A stretch of 64,000 nucleotides of DNA. Source: Acanthosepion esculentum (taxonomy: Eukaryota; Mollusca; Cephalopoda; Sepiida; Sepiidae). Position numbers and translations under genes: made by a program. Of this stretch, positions 32,860 through 44,289 are shown one piece after another; the first letter of the stretch is position 1, and every line of letters begins with the position of its first letter. The stretch lies in NCBI GenBank assembly GCA_964036315.1, contig OZ038496.1, positions 15,873,149 through 15,937,148 of the forward strand. The letters are read 5' to 3'. Below the pieces are notes generated by a model. It was not told the DNA's origin. It made no database searches and saw only the letters and a list, made by a program, of their open reading frames with translations.

Positions 32860-35800
32860 CACCCCAAGCAAAGCGGGAAGGCCACTAGTATGCAGGGGGT
32901 TACAGGGAGTGAAAATGAAAGAGAAGACTGAGAATAGGGAGGATTGAGGAAAGGACAAAAGATGAAAGGGAAGGCCACTAGTATGCAGGGGGTTACAGGG
33001 AGTGAAAATGAAAGAGGAGACTGAGAATAGGGAGGATTGAGGAAAGGACAAAAGATGAAGGGGAAGGCCACTAGTATGCAGGGGGTTACAGGGAGTGAAA
33101 ATGAAAGAGAAGACTGAGAATAGGGAGGATTGAGGAAAGGACAAAAGATGAAAGGGAAGGCCACTAGTATGCAGGGGGTTACAGGGAGTGAAAATGAAAG
33201 AGAAGACTGAGAATAGGGAGGATTGAGGAAAGGACAAAAGATGAAAGGGAAGGCCACTAGTAAGCAGGGGGTTACAGGGAGTGAAAATGAAAGAGAAGAC
33301 TGAGAATAGGGAGGATTGAGGAAAGGACAAAAGATGAAAGGGAAGGCCACTAGTATGCAGGGGGTTACAGGGAGTGAAAATGAAAGAGAAGACTGAGAAT
33401 AGGGAGGATTGAGGAAAGGACAAAAGATGAAAGGGAAGGCCACTAGTACGCAGGGGGTTACATGGAGTGAAAGTGAAAGAGAAGACTGAGAATAGGGAGG
33501 ATTGAGGAAAGGACAAAAGATGAAAGGGAAGGCCACTAGTATGCAGGGGGTTACAGGGAGTGAAAATGAAAGAGAAGACTGAGAATAGGGAGGATTGAGG
33601 AAAGGACAAAAGATGAAAGGGAAGGCCACTAGTATGCAGGGGGTTACAGGGAGTGAAAATGAAAGAGAAGACTGAGAATAGGGAGGATTGAGGAAAGGAC
33701 AAAAGATGAAAGGGAAGGCCACTAGTAAGCAGGGGGTTACAGGGAGTGAAAATGAAAGAGAAGACTGAGAATAGGGAGGATTGAGGAAAGGACAAAAGAT
33801 GAAAGGGAAGGCCACTAGTATGCAGGGGGTTACAGGGAGTGAAAATGAAAGAGAAGACTGAGAATAGGGAGGATTGAGGAAAGGACAAAAGATGAAAGGG
33901 AAGGCCACTAGTACGCAGGGGGTTACAGGGAGTGAAAGTGAAAGAGAAGACTGAGAATAGGGAGGATTGAGGAAAGGACAAAAGATGAAAGGGAAGGCCA
34001 CTAGTACGCAGGGGGTTACATGGAGTGAAAGTGAAAGAGAAGACTGAGAATAGGGAGGATTGAGGAAAGGACAAAAGATGAAAGGGAAGGCCACTAGTAC
34101 GCAGGGGGTTACAGGGAGTGAAAGTGAAAGAGAAGACTGAGAATAGGGAGGATTGAGGAAAGGACAAAAGATGAAAGGGAAGGCCACTAGTACGCAGGGG
34201 GTTACAGGGAGTGAAAGTGAAAGAGAAGACTGAGAATAGGGAGGATTGAGGAAAGGACAAAAGACGAAAGGGAAGGCCACTAGTACGCAGGGGGTTACAG
34301 GGAGTGAAAGTGAAAGAGAAGACTGAGAATAGGGAGGATTGAGGAAAGGACAAAAGATGAAAGGGAATGCCACTAGTACACAGGGGGTTACATGGAGTGA
34401 AAGTGAAAGAGAAGACTGAGAATAGGGAGGATTGAGGAAAGGACAAAAGATGAAAGGGAAGGCCACTAGTACGCAGGGGGTTACAGGGAGTGAAAGTGAA
34501 AGAGAAGACTGAGAATAGGGAGGATTGAGGAAAGGACAAAAGACGAGAGGGAAGGCCACTAGTACGCAGGGGGTTACATGGAGTGAAAGTGAAAGAGAAG
34601 ACTGACAATAGGGAGGATTGAGGAAAGGACAAAAGACGAAAGGGAAGGCCACTAGTACGCAGGGGGTTACATGGAGTGAAAGTGAAAGAGAAGACTGAGA
34701 ATAGGGAGGATTGAGGAAAGGACAAAAGATGAAAGGGAAGGCCACTAGTACGCAGGGGGTTACATGGAGTGAAAGTGAAAGAGAAGACTGAGAATAGGGA
34801 GGATTGAGGAAAGGACAAAAGATGAAAGGGAAGGCCACTAGTACGCAGGGGGTTACAGGGAATGAAAGTGAAAGAGAAGACTGAGAATAGGGAGGATTGA
34901 GGAAAGGACAAAAGATGAAAGGGAATGCCACTAGTACGCAGGGGGTTACATGGAGTGAAAGTGAAAGAGAAGACTGAGAATAGGGAGGATTGAGGAAAGG
35001 ACAAAAGATGAAAGGGAAGGCCACTAGTACGCAGGGGGTTACAGGGAGTGAAAGTGAAAGAGAAGACTGAGAATAGGGAGGATTGAGGAAAGGACAAAAG
35101 ACGAAAGGGAAGGCCACTAGTACGCAGGGGGTTACATGGAGTGAAAGTGAAAGAGAAGACTGAGAATAGGGAGGATTGAGGAAAGGACAAAAGATGAAAG
35201 GGAATGCCACTAGTACACAGGGGGTTACATGGAGTGAAAGTGAAAGAGAAGACTGAGAATAGGGAGGATTGAGGAAAGGACAAAAGATGAAAGGGAATGC
35301 CACTAGTACACAGGGGGTTACATGGAGTGAAAGTGAAAGAGAAGACTGAGAATATGGAGGATTGAGGAAAGGACAAAAAATGAAAGGGAATGCCACTAGT
35401 ACACAGGGGGTTACATGGAGTGAAAGTGAAAGAGAAGACTGAGAATAAGGAGGATTGAGGAAAGGACAAGGGATGAAAGGGAATGCCACTAGTACACAGG
35501 GGGTTACATGGAGTGAAAGTGAAAGAGAAGACTGACAATAGGGAGGATTGAGGAAAGGACAAAAGATGAAAGGGAAGGCCACTAGTACGCAGGGGGTTAC
35601 AGGGAGTGAAAGTGAAAGAGAAGACTGAGAATAGGGAGGATTGAGGAAAGGACAAAAGATGAAAGGGAATGCCACTAGTACACAGGGGGTTACATGGAGT
35701 GAAAGTGAAAGAGAAGACTGAGAATAGGGAGGATTGAGGAAAGGACAAAAGATGAAAGGGAATGCCACTAGTACACAGGGGGTTACATGGAGTGAAAGTG

Positions 35801-36500
35801 AAAGAGAAGACTGAGAATATGGAGGATTGAGGAAAGGACAAAAAATGAAAGGGAATGCCACTAGTACACAGGGGGTTACATGGAGTGAAAGTGAAAGAGA
35901 AGACTGAGAATAAGGAGGATTGAGGAAAGGACAAAAGATGAAAGGGAATGCCACTAGTACGTAGGGGGTTACAGGGAGTGAAAGTGAAAGAGAAGACTGA
36001 GAATAGGGAGGATTGAGGAAAGGACAAAAGATGAAAGGGAATGCCACTAGTACGCAGGGGGTTACAGGGAGTGAAAGTGAAAGAGAAGACTGAGAATAGG
36101 GAGGATTGGGGAAAGGACAAAAGATGAAAGGGAAGGCCACTAGTACGCAGGGGGTTACATGGAGTGAAAGTGAAAGAGAAGACTGAGAAAAAAGGAGGAT
36201 TGAGGAAAGGACAAAAGATGAAAGGGAATGCCACTAGTACACAGGGGGTTACATGGAGTGAAAGTGAAAGAGAAGACTGACAATAGGGAGGATTGAGGAA
36301 AGGACAAAAGATGAAAGGGAAGGCCACTAGTACGCAGGGGGTTACATGGAGGGAAAGTGAAAGAGAAGACTGAGAATAGGGAGGATTGAGGAAAGGACAA
36401 AAGATGAAAGGGAAGGCCACTAGTACGCAGGGGGTTACAGGGAGTGAAAGTGAAAGAGAAGACTAGACTGAGTATAGGGGGGGATTGATGAAAGGACAAA
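32860..36500 (-). repeat. 93-bp tandem array grown inside a LINE-J 3' end
   Basis: About 39 copies of a 93-base unit (gccactagtatgcagggggt ... ggacaaaagatgaaaggga). Successive gccactag starts are at 32,881, 32,974 and 33,067. At its left edge the array ends in the true LINE-J terminus (tcaccccaagcaaag), and at its right edge it runs into LINE-J coding sequence, so the unit is a stretch of LINE-J 3' sequence. Because 93 is divisible by 3, minus-strand frames stay open, giving 1188- and 1093-codon ORFs that are not genes. A single inserted base near 36,187 (gagaaaaaaggagg) shifts the frame. Units on the left have gaaaatgaaag and tatgcag; units on the right have gaaagtgaaag and acgcag or acacag. 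Confidence 0.95.
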
Positions 36501-37110
36501 AGATGAATGGGTTTCAAGAAGATTTTGAGATTGTAGTTATCAGGGAAGCAAGTAAATGGAAGGGAGGTCCACAGACAGAAAATATGAGAAAAGAAGAAGT
36601 AGAAATGGTGGTTGCATTTAGCTATTTCAACAGTAAATGGGTGTGACCTAGATGCCAATCCAGTAACACACTTAAATTCATGTGGCAGTAAGGAAGAAAG
36701 ATTGTCAGGGCAGTTTCAATGAAAATATTTGTAGAAAAGACAGAGGGAAGCCACATCATGTTAGTGAGAAAGTGACTGAAGTCAAAATGCCAAGTTAGGA
36801 TTGATTACATTACAGATCTTTCTTTGGATTTTGTCAGGAATATCGAGATGTTCAACAGGAGCAGCAGACCAGATATGGCAGCAGTATTCAATGCATCAAT
36901 GAATGGTAGATTTGTAAATGTGCAAGATGGACTCTGATGAGAAAAATTTTCTGGCACGATACAATGACCCAACTTTACTTGCAGCAGATGCAAATCTAGT
37001 AACATACTTAGATTCATGCAGGAGGGGCACTAGGGAAAAAAAGCTTGTCAGAGCAGTTGCCATGAAAATATTTGCAGAAAAGAGAGAGGGAAGCCACCTC
37101 ATGTGCACAC
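36463..37110 (-). pseudogene. LINE-J coding relic with internal duplication
   Basis: Minus strand: ASRSHPFTVEIAKC and CLWTSLPFTCFPDNYNLKIF run straight into the 93-bp array. Upstream, 36,650-36,765 and 36,985-37,100 are two copies of the same segment (FHGNCSDEL region, gatgc.aatc.agtaaca.ac and gaaaatatttg.agaaaag), separated by the IYKSTIHxx region. Confidence 0.75.
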
Positions 37111-37274
37111 AGAAAATGTGAAATACAATAGAAATTAAATGTCAAATACATGCACATGTTGTTGTCTATAACTTTGATAAGAGCAATTAACATATCCAAC
37201 ATTATATGGCCACTTAAAACATTGTTCAACTGCTCAAATCATTTCTTTGTATATTTGCTGTTGTTATCAATGTC

Positions 37275-37480
37275 AAATATTTTTTTAAATCATTGCCACC
37301 AGTACACAGAGGGAATGAAAGTGAAAAAGAAAACTGAGAATGTGTATGATTGTTGAGAAGTCGAGCGATGCAAACTTATTCATTTTATATGTGTACGAAT
37401 ACGTATTCCTAGATCCCTTCCACACAAGTATATTTCTTCAGTTTTTGCCATTTTTGATTTCTTTTAAAATCGTTTTTAAC
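37275..37480. repeat. Array-unit fragment and direct repeat D, right copy
   Basis: 37,285-37,340 is a partial 93-bp-type unit (gccaccagtacacagagg...aaactgagaatg). It is followed at 37,347-37,480 by the right copy of direct repeat D. 37,481-37,680 has no feature. Confidence 0.65.
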
Positions 37481-37674
37481 ACCCGTCTCAAACATTCAAA
37501 TAAATTATAATTTATAACTGTGTTTTCAATGATACGTTAAGTTTTTCTTTGAATTATATCAAATTGCTCTGTATAATATACACTGAACTTTCTTTATGGA
37601 CTTATCATTTTAATATTTTATATTAAAAAGACCTACTTGGATTATCCTTTCCACTTAAGGATTTGATATTATTA

Positions 37675-37676
37675 TC

Positions 37677-37737
<61 letters not shown>

Positions 37738-37992
37738 GTAATGTACATAATGCATCTTTAAAATTTAGTTAGTGAAGTGAATTTGCCATTTTATATCATT
37801 AACTTTACTAATTTACTTTTTATATGAATGATTCATTGTAATATAAATTAAAGTGCCCCACATATTTGATTTAAAAGAACTTATCTAATGTGCAAATTTT
37901 CAGGAAAACAACTGAGACATTGCTCTACATACTGAACTATTTAGTTCATGCTATGTTGACTGATAAACTCCTACAACAAAAAATTCTTAAAT

Positions 37993-38035
<43 letters not shown>
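37675..38035. repeat. (TC)n and (TA)n tracts
   Basis: (TC)n at about 37,675-37,710 merging into (TA)n to 37,738, and (TA)n at 37,999-38,032. The sequence between is AT-rich and unassigned. Confidence 0.9.
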
Positions 38036-38252
38036 ATATTACAACAAAAATGCTACACAAATGTAATCATGTTTCGATGCGCATTAACACATCTTATCAG
38101 GCGTTAGTAAACTGGTGAGTAGACAATTTATTGAGATGTTTTTGATGTAATATCCTAAAATAAAGAATATTGCTCTATTTTTGTATTGAGCTCTCTTTTA
38201 AATTGAATGTTACGAATGTCAGAATTGAATTCTATTCATTCTCATTTTACAT

Positions 38253-38255
<3 letters not shown>
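38033..38255 (-). mobile_element. Small foldback between (TA)n tracts
   Basis: ggatattacaacaaaaatg at the left is inverted as gatgtaatatcc near 38,145-38,156. The element carries a hammerhead-like motif on the minus strand and a tattgagctctctttt leader-like block similar to the F-series elements. Confidence 0.5.
38049..38105 (-). ncRNA. Hammerhead-like motif
   Basis: Minus strand: core CUGAUAA (38,100-38,094; only G8 to A differs), helix II GAUGUG/CGCAUC closed by G-C, GAAA (38,075-38,072), helix III ACAUG/UGUGU with two wobbles, triplet GUA (38,056-38,054), helix I partly paired. Weaker than the copies at 15.6 and 17.5 kb. Confidence 0.4.
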
Positions 38256-38304
<49 letters not shown>

Positions 38305-38327
38305 ACACATTTTTTTTCCTCACTGGT

Positions 38328-38370
38328 AGCATGACTCGGAGTATCATGCACAACATAATCTTCAGGTGCT
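38328..38370 (-). ncRNA. Hammerhead-like motif, left arm
   Basis: Minus strand: AGCAC (38,370-38,366), intact core CUGAAGA (38,365-38,359), weak helix II, GAUA in place of GAAA, helix III ACU CCG AGU, triplet GUC (38,335-38,333), then AUGCU. Helix I pairs AGCA with UGCU after a basal mismatch. Confidence 0.45.
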
Positions 38371-38403
38371 TCAAAGTTTAATGCACAACACTATCTATAG
38401 GTG

Positions 38404-38446
38404 AGAACCTGACGATTGTCTTGTGCAAGAAAGTCTGAGTCATGCT
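38404..38446 (+). ncRNA. Hammerhead-like motif, right arm
   Basis: Plus strand: core CUGACGA (38,409-38,415), helix II UUGU/GCAA with one wobble, GAAA (38,429-38,432), helix III with one mismatch, GUC (38,439-38,441). Helix I is poor here. The two arms complement each other's defects, so the ancestor was probably complete. Confidence 0.45.
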
Positions 38447-38475
38447 ACTGGTGAGGAAAAAATGTATATTTATTA

Positions 38476-39100
38476 ATATATAGTTTATATGTTTGTTATA
38501 TTGCATTGGACACTATTCTATTAACACCAGCACACAATCTGTGATATTATATATTTATTTAAACCAGAAGCTGTCTGTCTGTGTTTGTGTTTGCTATTTA
38601 TGCACATTCACATTTTTTGAGCAATTTCAATGAAATTGTACACACATGTTGAAAATTTTCCAAAGTAGGTCAAGACTAATGTTTCTATCTCCAGTAGCCC
38701 CGAGTTGTGCAGAAAAATTGATAAAACTGAAGGTGTGTATGACTTTTTGCAAAAACCAAGGTAAAGTTGCACGTGAACAAAATTTTTACTGGATGAGCTG
38801 ATGTTCTTTGCACTTAATGCAAAACATCAGCTCGTGTTATGAGGTTTATGTAGAGTGCTTGATAGTTTTCAACGACATTGGCTTCACACAAAAAATTGCA
38901 AAAAACTGGGAAAAATCAGGTTTTTTGTATGACTTAAAAATAAAAACTTGAATAACTTTCTCATATCGAAAAACGTTTGCCATCATGCAAGAAATAAGAC
39001 AGTGTGATTTTAGTCCTGATCATTTTCAAGCATATAATGAAAAACCATGAAAATCGGTTCAAAAAGCCCATTTTGTGGCTATAACTCACTAGTTTTTCAT
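38476..39100. repeat. Dispersed repeat also present at 21.1 kb
   Basis: 38,890-39,015 (gcaaaaaactgggaaaaatc, gccatcatgcaagaaataag) matches 21,095-21,235. The preceding part has the gtctgtctgtgtttgtgttt start often seen near non-LTR 3' ends. Confidence 0.5.
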
Positions 39101-39783
39101 CTGATGCTTTCTAAATTTGCCATGTAAATTATATATGATACACAAAATATCTTGCATGGATGTTTGGTTTAGATTATTTTAGTTAAGTGGACGAAATCAG
39201 CAACAAGCTAGGTCCAAAATTGGCTTTTGCTATTTAGCCAATAGTTTCTTCATATGATTCCATCCTAAATTGGCATTCGAACAACCTTTGATGCAAAGAT
39301 TGTTTGAGAAGGATTATTGAAGCATCAAAAGGGAAAAAATCCTGAAGAACCTCTTATTAACCCCAGCTTTACAGTAAACGTGTGAAAAAGGAGGTGGTAG
39401 GTGTTCATGCGTTTGCACTTGCAGTTGAATCAAACTCTGACACTTCATCCCTGTTTTTGTTTGATTATTAGATTTGTGAACAATGCCATACTATTTGAAA
39501 GTTATTATGGCCATAGGAAATTTACTGAATATTTAAAACATTGAAACAATTTAACCCTGAGCAATGATTACACAAGAAGGTTTTATTGATGGAATTCCTT
39601 TATTAAGAACAATCAAACATTTGCAAAGGAGATACCATAAAAAAGAAGAGTGGAGGGAGTAGCTTAGTATACCAATGAATGATGCATACAAGCAGAGATG
39701 CAGGCAGACATTTCTAGACAGTGGGGTGTGGGTATACAGTAGGGATGCCATTATACAATTGAAGCCATGTATAACCTCGGCTA

Positions 39784-39822
<39 letters not shown>

Positions 39823-40239
39823 CACTTTGAAGACAGTTACCATGTGGTATTAATTCAGATATATAGACAAATAAATGTAACAGGAATTGTGAGTATTTAA
39901 TGCCATTTCATGGTTGGTATGATGACTTTCAAAGTGACTCAGTTTTCCCGTTTTACTCAAGCAAAACCAACCACGAATATGACAGGTGAGCTCACATACA
40001 TTGATGTCCCGCATGATCACAATTTTGGAAAGTTCTTTTTGGTTTTTTGTTTGCTATTCAAGAACGCAACCTTTCCATCATGAACTTTCTTCTGCCAAGT
40101 GGCATAATCATTTGCATGAAACTCCCAGTCATCAGTATTGATGTGTGCAAGGTTCAGTGTTTCTATCAGGTCATACTTATAATGCTACTTTGGCTTGTGA
40201 GTTTGTCACTTTCTGATAGGAAGTTTGTGAGTCCTGGAA
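39101..40239. other. Unassigned spacer
   Basis: AT-rich; (TG)n(TA)n at 39,783-39,822. ORFs on both strands have no recognisable domain. Confidence 0.4.
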
Positions 40240-40920
40240 AAAAGGAGCACTGGAAAGAAGGGGTGATTCTAAAAAGAATTCCTATGTTTGTCCATTTGAT
40301 CAGATTCGACGAAGTGGGTTGCATATCCATTTTTGTGACCATGAAAAGAGAAAAAAATAGAGCAAGCTTTTTTATTAATTTTTTTGCAATTAAATCTTTT
40401 TTTTTTACTGCCTCCCACTACTGGTCAGTGTTTCCAAATGTTTTCCCAACTAGTTTGACCTTAATGTAACCCTAACAAATGACCACCCCATATATGGAGA
40501 AATACATGCACACACGCACACACAGAGAAGTGGGTGCTGGAAAGAATGGAGATTCCAAAACAACTTCTGATGTCTGGCCATTCAGTCAGATTTGGGGAAG
40601 TAGGTTTATAGATTCACTTCTGTGACCAAGAACAGAAAAAAAAATAGAGCAAGTTTTATTTTATTAATTTTTTGCTATTATACCCTTTTTAAAAATATAT
40701 ATATTTTAAATATGGTGCAAAGTCATACAACAATGTACACAGAATTTACGTGTAGAGAATGTTTTAGTATTAAACAGCATTTTCCTTTTGAGTTATTTAA
40801 GCAATCTGACAGACATTTATTTACTGTGCGTGGTATCAGTGGTGTCCCATTTATCTTCGACTGCCTCCCACTACTGGTCAGTGTTTCCAAATGTTTTCCT
40901 AACTAGTTTGGCCTTAATGT
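40240..40920. repeat. Imperfect direct duplication
   Basis: Two blocks, about 40,240-40,460 and 40,530-40,915, share aaaatagagcaag.tttt, ttattaattttttgc and tgcctcccactactggtcag. The ORFs across them carry the same SHYWSVFPNVFPTSL peptide, which reflects the duplication and not a known protein. Confidence 0.6.
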
Positions 40921-41560
40921 GCACTGGAAGTTCTCTATGCACCAAGCAAATGACCAAGCCAAAACATTACGTACAAAAACTACTGCTCAGACCATGGTTT
41001 TGTCATATGTGTCAGAGAATTAGCTTACTTATATTTCTATCAAACAGTTAATCCAAGAAGCAACTCTTTTTATAATATATTTTGGCACTTCTTTGCATTA
41101 GATCAGCATGCCAATACCAGACAGAGTAACCCAACACCACCATCAGCACAATTATAATTCCAACTCCTCCATATTACACAGTTGTAGACAGGCGTTCTGG
41201 GTTGAATCTTTCATCTGACTTTTGGGATGAAGAGTTATTGATCATCTGTAGACAGCTCAAAGTGTGACTTGCCACTCCAGAGAATATGCTCAAATTGCTG
41301 ATTATCATGGTGGCCATAAAAGTGACCGCCATTATTTGCAGAGAGAGCTATCGTTTCTTTCCAGATCACTTTGATGATAAAACCAGCCTCAGTCTGACCT
41401 TCCTGAAATTTTTCCTCTTGAAACAACAGATGATATACTTGATGAGAGTGATTCTGCCATCTTGATTTGTTGTCCTCTGATGTGTTTCAGAACCCGTTTT
41501 CCATGCTACAGAATTTGTTACTTGAAATATGTGACCAATTCTTTGACTTGTAGACAATAT
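40921..41560 (-). pseudogene. Second Tc1-like transposase relic
   Basis: Minus strand: SETHQRTTNQDGRITLIK, then QQFEHILWSGKSHFELSTDD, which aligns with the Tc1 signature W..VLWSDESKFEL. The first catalytic aspartate is replaced by G (SGKSHF). Downstream, VYNCVIWRSWNYNC resembles the region after the first D in a shifted frame. No inverted repeats found. Confidence 0.7.
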
Positions 41561-42044
41561 AATTGAAATATTTTAAAACTTGAAATGTTCCTGAATATTC
41601 AGATAAGACTTTCCTGCTTGACAATAATTGGCAAAGAAGTTTTTGATTTTAACACTTGCATGAAATTCAGATATTTCTGAAGCCATTTTGAAATAGAAAT
41701 GACAATTTGACTCTTTTGTCAGAGTGTGACAATAACATAGATGTGAGTGATGGCTAATGTTTTGTCACTTGGATCAAGATTTAGACAAAAATGTATCTTG
41801 ACTTGGTTGGAGACTTTGATTTGTTAATTCACTTTCTGTCTCTCTGAAATAATGCAAGGACATATTATTTTTGTTTGTGAATATAGTTCTAATGTGAAAT
41901 GAATTCTTAAGTAAGGGAAAATTCAAAGTTTGACCATTTGAAAGCCGTTCAGTATGACTGATGAAGAATAGTCAAGAAGACAATGCTAATGAATTTATCT
42001 TAATTTAAAATAAATAAAAAGAATCCTGAAAGTAATTTCAACAT
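41561..42044. other. Unassigned spacer
   Basis: No features recognised. Confidence 0.4.
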
Positions 42045-42475
42045 CTGCCTATATTTCTGAGATGAGGTATTGTAACTATTTACATATGGCCCAGTGAAAA
42101 AATCTGATGGTTGAAATAATCCAAAAGTGACTTGACCCAAAGAATTGTGAGTTCAATACCTGGCCACAGCAGAGGGGAACAAAAAATTGAAGAGTTGAGT
42201 TACTAAAGGGAATTAACTGACACTGAGATATCCAAAAAACATGGTACTTGGGATTAGAACAATCTACCTCCATCGACGAAATAACCGTCCTGGGTATGAC
42301 AATAAACTGCATTCGCATCCTGGGTATGACGATAAACTATGTTCAACAGCAAGGCCTCTGATCAGGAGGTTTTGAGGAGCGTGGAATCACTTCTTAATTG
42401 CTGGTGTTCGCAGGTTCACCCTGACTCGGGGTGGTAGCACCTGTTAGGGTCCCAGCTATGGGCAAATAGTTAACC
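42045..42475 (+). mobile_element. tRNA-derived SINE pieces joined to a PLE end
   Basis: 42,048-42,070 is the PLE-type end (tatatttctgagatgaggta) seen at 1.23 and 10.0 kb, inverted. 42,085-42,230 is tRNA-like: tggcccagtgaaaaaatctg (A-box-like) and gaattgtgagttcaatacct (B-box), with a relative inverted at 63.80-63.95 kb. 42,340-42,475 is the SINE-like block shared with 4.73 kb. Confidence 0.55.
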
Positions 42476-42539
42476 CCGAAACTGAGGTAAAAAGCATTAT
42501 AAAAGTGTAAAAATTGGTTTTAATACCATAAATACTTTG

Positions 42540-42745
42540 AAAAATAATTATTACCAGAAATAAATTTTTGAAGAAAAAAAAACTATTACCAACAATATAT
42601 TTAAAAAAAAAATATTACCAGCAATACGTTTTTGAAAAAAACAAAAAACAAAAATTACCAGCAATACATGTTTTAAAATAATATTACGAGCTATACATTT
42701 TTGAGGAAAAAAAATATTACCAGAAATATATTTTTGACAAAACAA
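42540..42745. repeat. Degenerate tandem repeat, unit about 32-40 bp
   Basis: About six copies of a unit of the form attaccagcaatacatttttg followed by A-rich sequence. Unit length varies because the A tract varies. Confidence 0.75.
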
Positions 42746-42794
42746 AATATCAGAAAAAAGACAAAGGTTGTCGGCATTAAATAACCCATTTAGG

Positions 42795-42965
42795 TTGATA
42801 TGCCATAAAACACAACAAACCAAACCAAACCAAACCATAGACTAAATAAAGGGTTTGGTTTGAAATTCCAATGTATATCATCTGAAGAAGGTTGCAACAT
42901 ACAACAGCCAAAATATCGTAGATATGGTGATAAAGATGAGGACAACAGTATGAACAGTATGAACA
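42795..42965. repeat. PLE-terminal fragment
   Basis: Contains catctgaagaaggttgcaac, acaacagccaaaatatcg and gataaagatgaggacaacag, aligned with the arms at 0.95-1.22 kb. The GAAA of the hammerhead-like core is lost (AAAA). Preceded by (aaacc)n at about 42,818-42,837. Confidence 0.55.
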
Positions 42966-43210
42966 GTGTAAATAAGAAATGCTTATTATGAGGATATGTA
43001 GGATAGATAACCCTAGACTTGAAGAGGTTAAGACTGTAATGATCGGGGAAGCAACTTCTTGGGAATATGTTCGATAAAGTGACAGTTCTGGGGAAGAAGC
43101 TTTCTGAGTGAAACGTCATCCTTATCAAAAGAATCCTAAGGAAACAAGGCTGCATTGATTCTGCGTATGTGTCATTTTGTGTCCTCATGATGAAGGTCTG
43201 CACTGGCAGA
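42966..43210 (-). pseudogene. LINE C-terminal fragment (third family)
   Basis: Minus strand reads SESFFPRTVTLSNIFPRSCF then PDHYSLNLFKSRV, the same kind of LINE protein end as LINE-J but clearly diverged. It runs into the PLE-terminal fragment, giving a 137-codon ORF that is chimeric by chance. Confidence 0.6.
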
Positions 43211-43765
43211 ACTAAGCAATGTACTTCATCTGAGCCTTTTCTTATTTTTAAACTATGACCAATGAGATAACTGAGAGAGATATCCAGATATCTATGACCC
43301 CACTGATTTTAGGCAGAGGTCAACTTTACCATTTCAGAGAAAGAAAAAGAAACAGATTAATTCTGACTTGGATCTTTTGAAATAACATTTGGATCTCTAG
43401 TTTATTATCATTCTGTACGTAAAAAGTCTTGTTTGGTTGTCAATATTCCAATAACCTCGGGTGAGACTGAGTTGACAAGGAGTAAAGTTTTTCTTGTTAG
43501 TACGACATTTGACTTTTTCCCTTTTTCTCCTTTCATTTTCTTGTTCTTCTGAACTTGTCAATAAGGTTCCTCCATAATTATACCATAAATCCTATCACTT
43601 ATTGATGCATTTCGTAACTGATGGGTGTGGTAATTGTATATTTTCACTGGATTTCACCATCTTTTGGGACCTAAAAAGAAACACTGTATAGAGTATAACC
43701 ATTGTATATTGTCATTTGTTGTTTAATCAGTGATAAAGACCCATTGCAATGTTAATCATTATTTT
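43211..43765. other. Unassigned spacer
   Basis: No features recognised. Confidence 0.4.
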
Positions 43766-44062
43766 CTGTCTTAATTCTTGTTCATTTACTGTTCTCTCAC
43801 CTTAATAAGTTTTTTTTCTTTTTCTCCCATTCTTTCACAATCATTAACTCCATACATCTTAGTGACTTTATCCCCTTGCTTTTGGGCAAAATTGTTTACA
43901 AGAAAAACTCTTGATAGTCTTTACTACCAGGCAGGACAATAACATTTTAAATTCTATTTTCAAAATATAATAAATGATTTTCTTTTCTCATATTCTTTCC
44001 CACTCAGTAACCGCTTATGTTTTAGTGGCTTTATTGCCTTGCTTTAGGTGAAATTATAAAAA
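43766..44062 (+). repeat. Two LINE-J 3' tails
   Basis: 43,790-43,900 and 43,975-44,060, both ending in the tail (cttagtgactttatcccctt and tttagtggctttattgcctt). The first is more decayed. Both plus strand, offset about 165 bases. Confidence 0.7.
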
Positions 44063-44289
44063 AATTAGACTTTCAATCTATATGGTGTTGTAATGCAAGT
44101 CACTTTTCTTCATGAACAAAACACCCACACGTTGCATGTATTCTCTGCTAAAAGTGAAATCTTCACAATGTTTCAAGCTTGTTGATGAAGAAATCAGCAG
44201 GATATACAAATTTGACATCTGATTAATGGTGGGCCTCTTGGGTGCCTGTATGAACCACTAGAATTGAGTGCTTTTGGGAAAGTTTCTGA

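Larger units (their letters stand above)
38303..38475. mobile_element. PLE-type foldback next to (TA)n(TG)n
   Basis: Arms about 38,318-38,370 and 38,403-38,460 share cctcactggtagcatgactc in inverted form, with cttgtgca/tgcaca blocks inside. (TA)n at 38,255-38,302 adjoins. Each arm has a hammerhead-like motif on its own strand. Confidence 0.6.

Noticed and set aside
32854..36420. Minus-strand ORFs of 1188 and 1093 codons, resembling a repetitive secreted protein
   Set aside because: The open frames follow from a 93-base unit divisible by three. Two frames are open at once, the sequence is a LINE 3' tail, and the right edge continues into LINE coding DNA.
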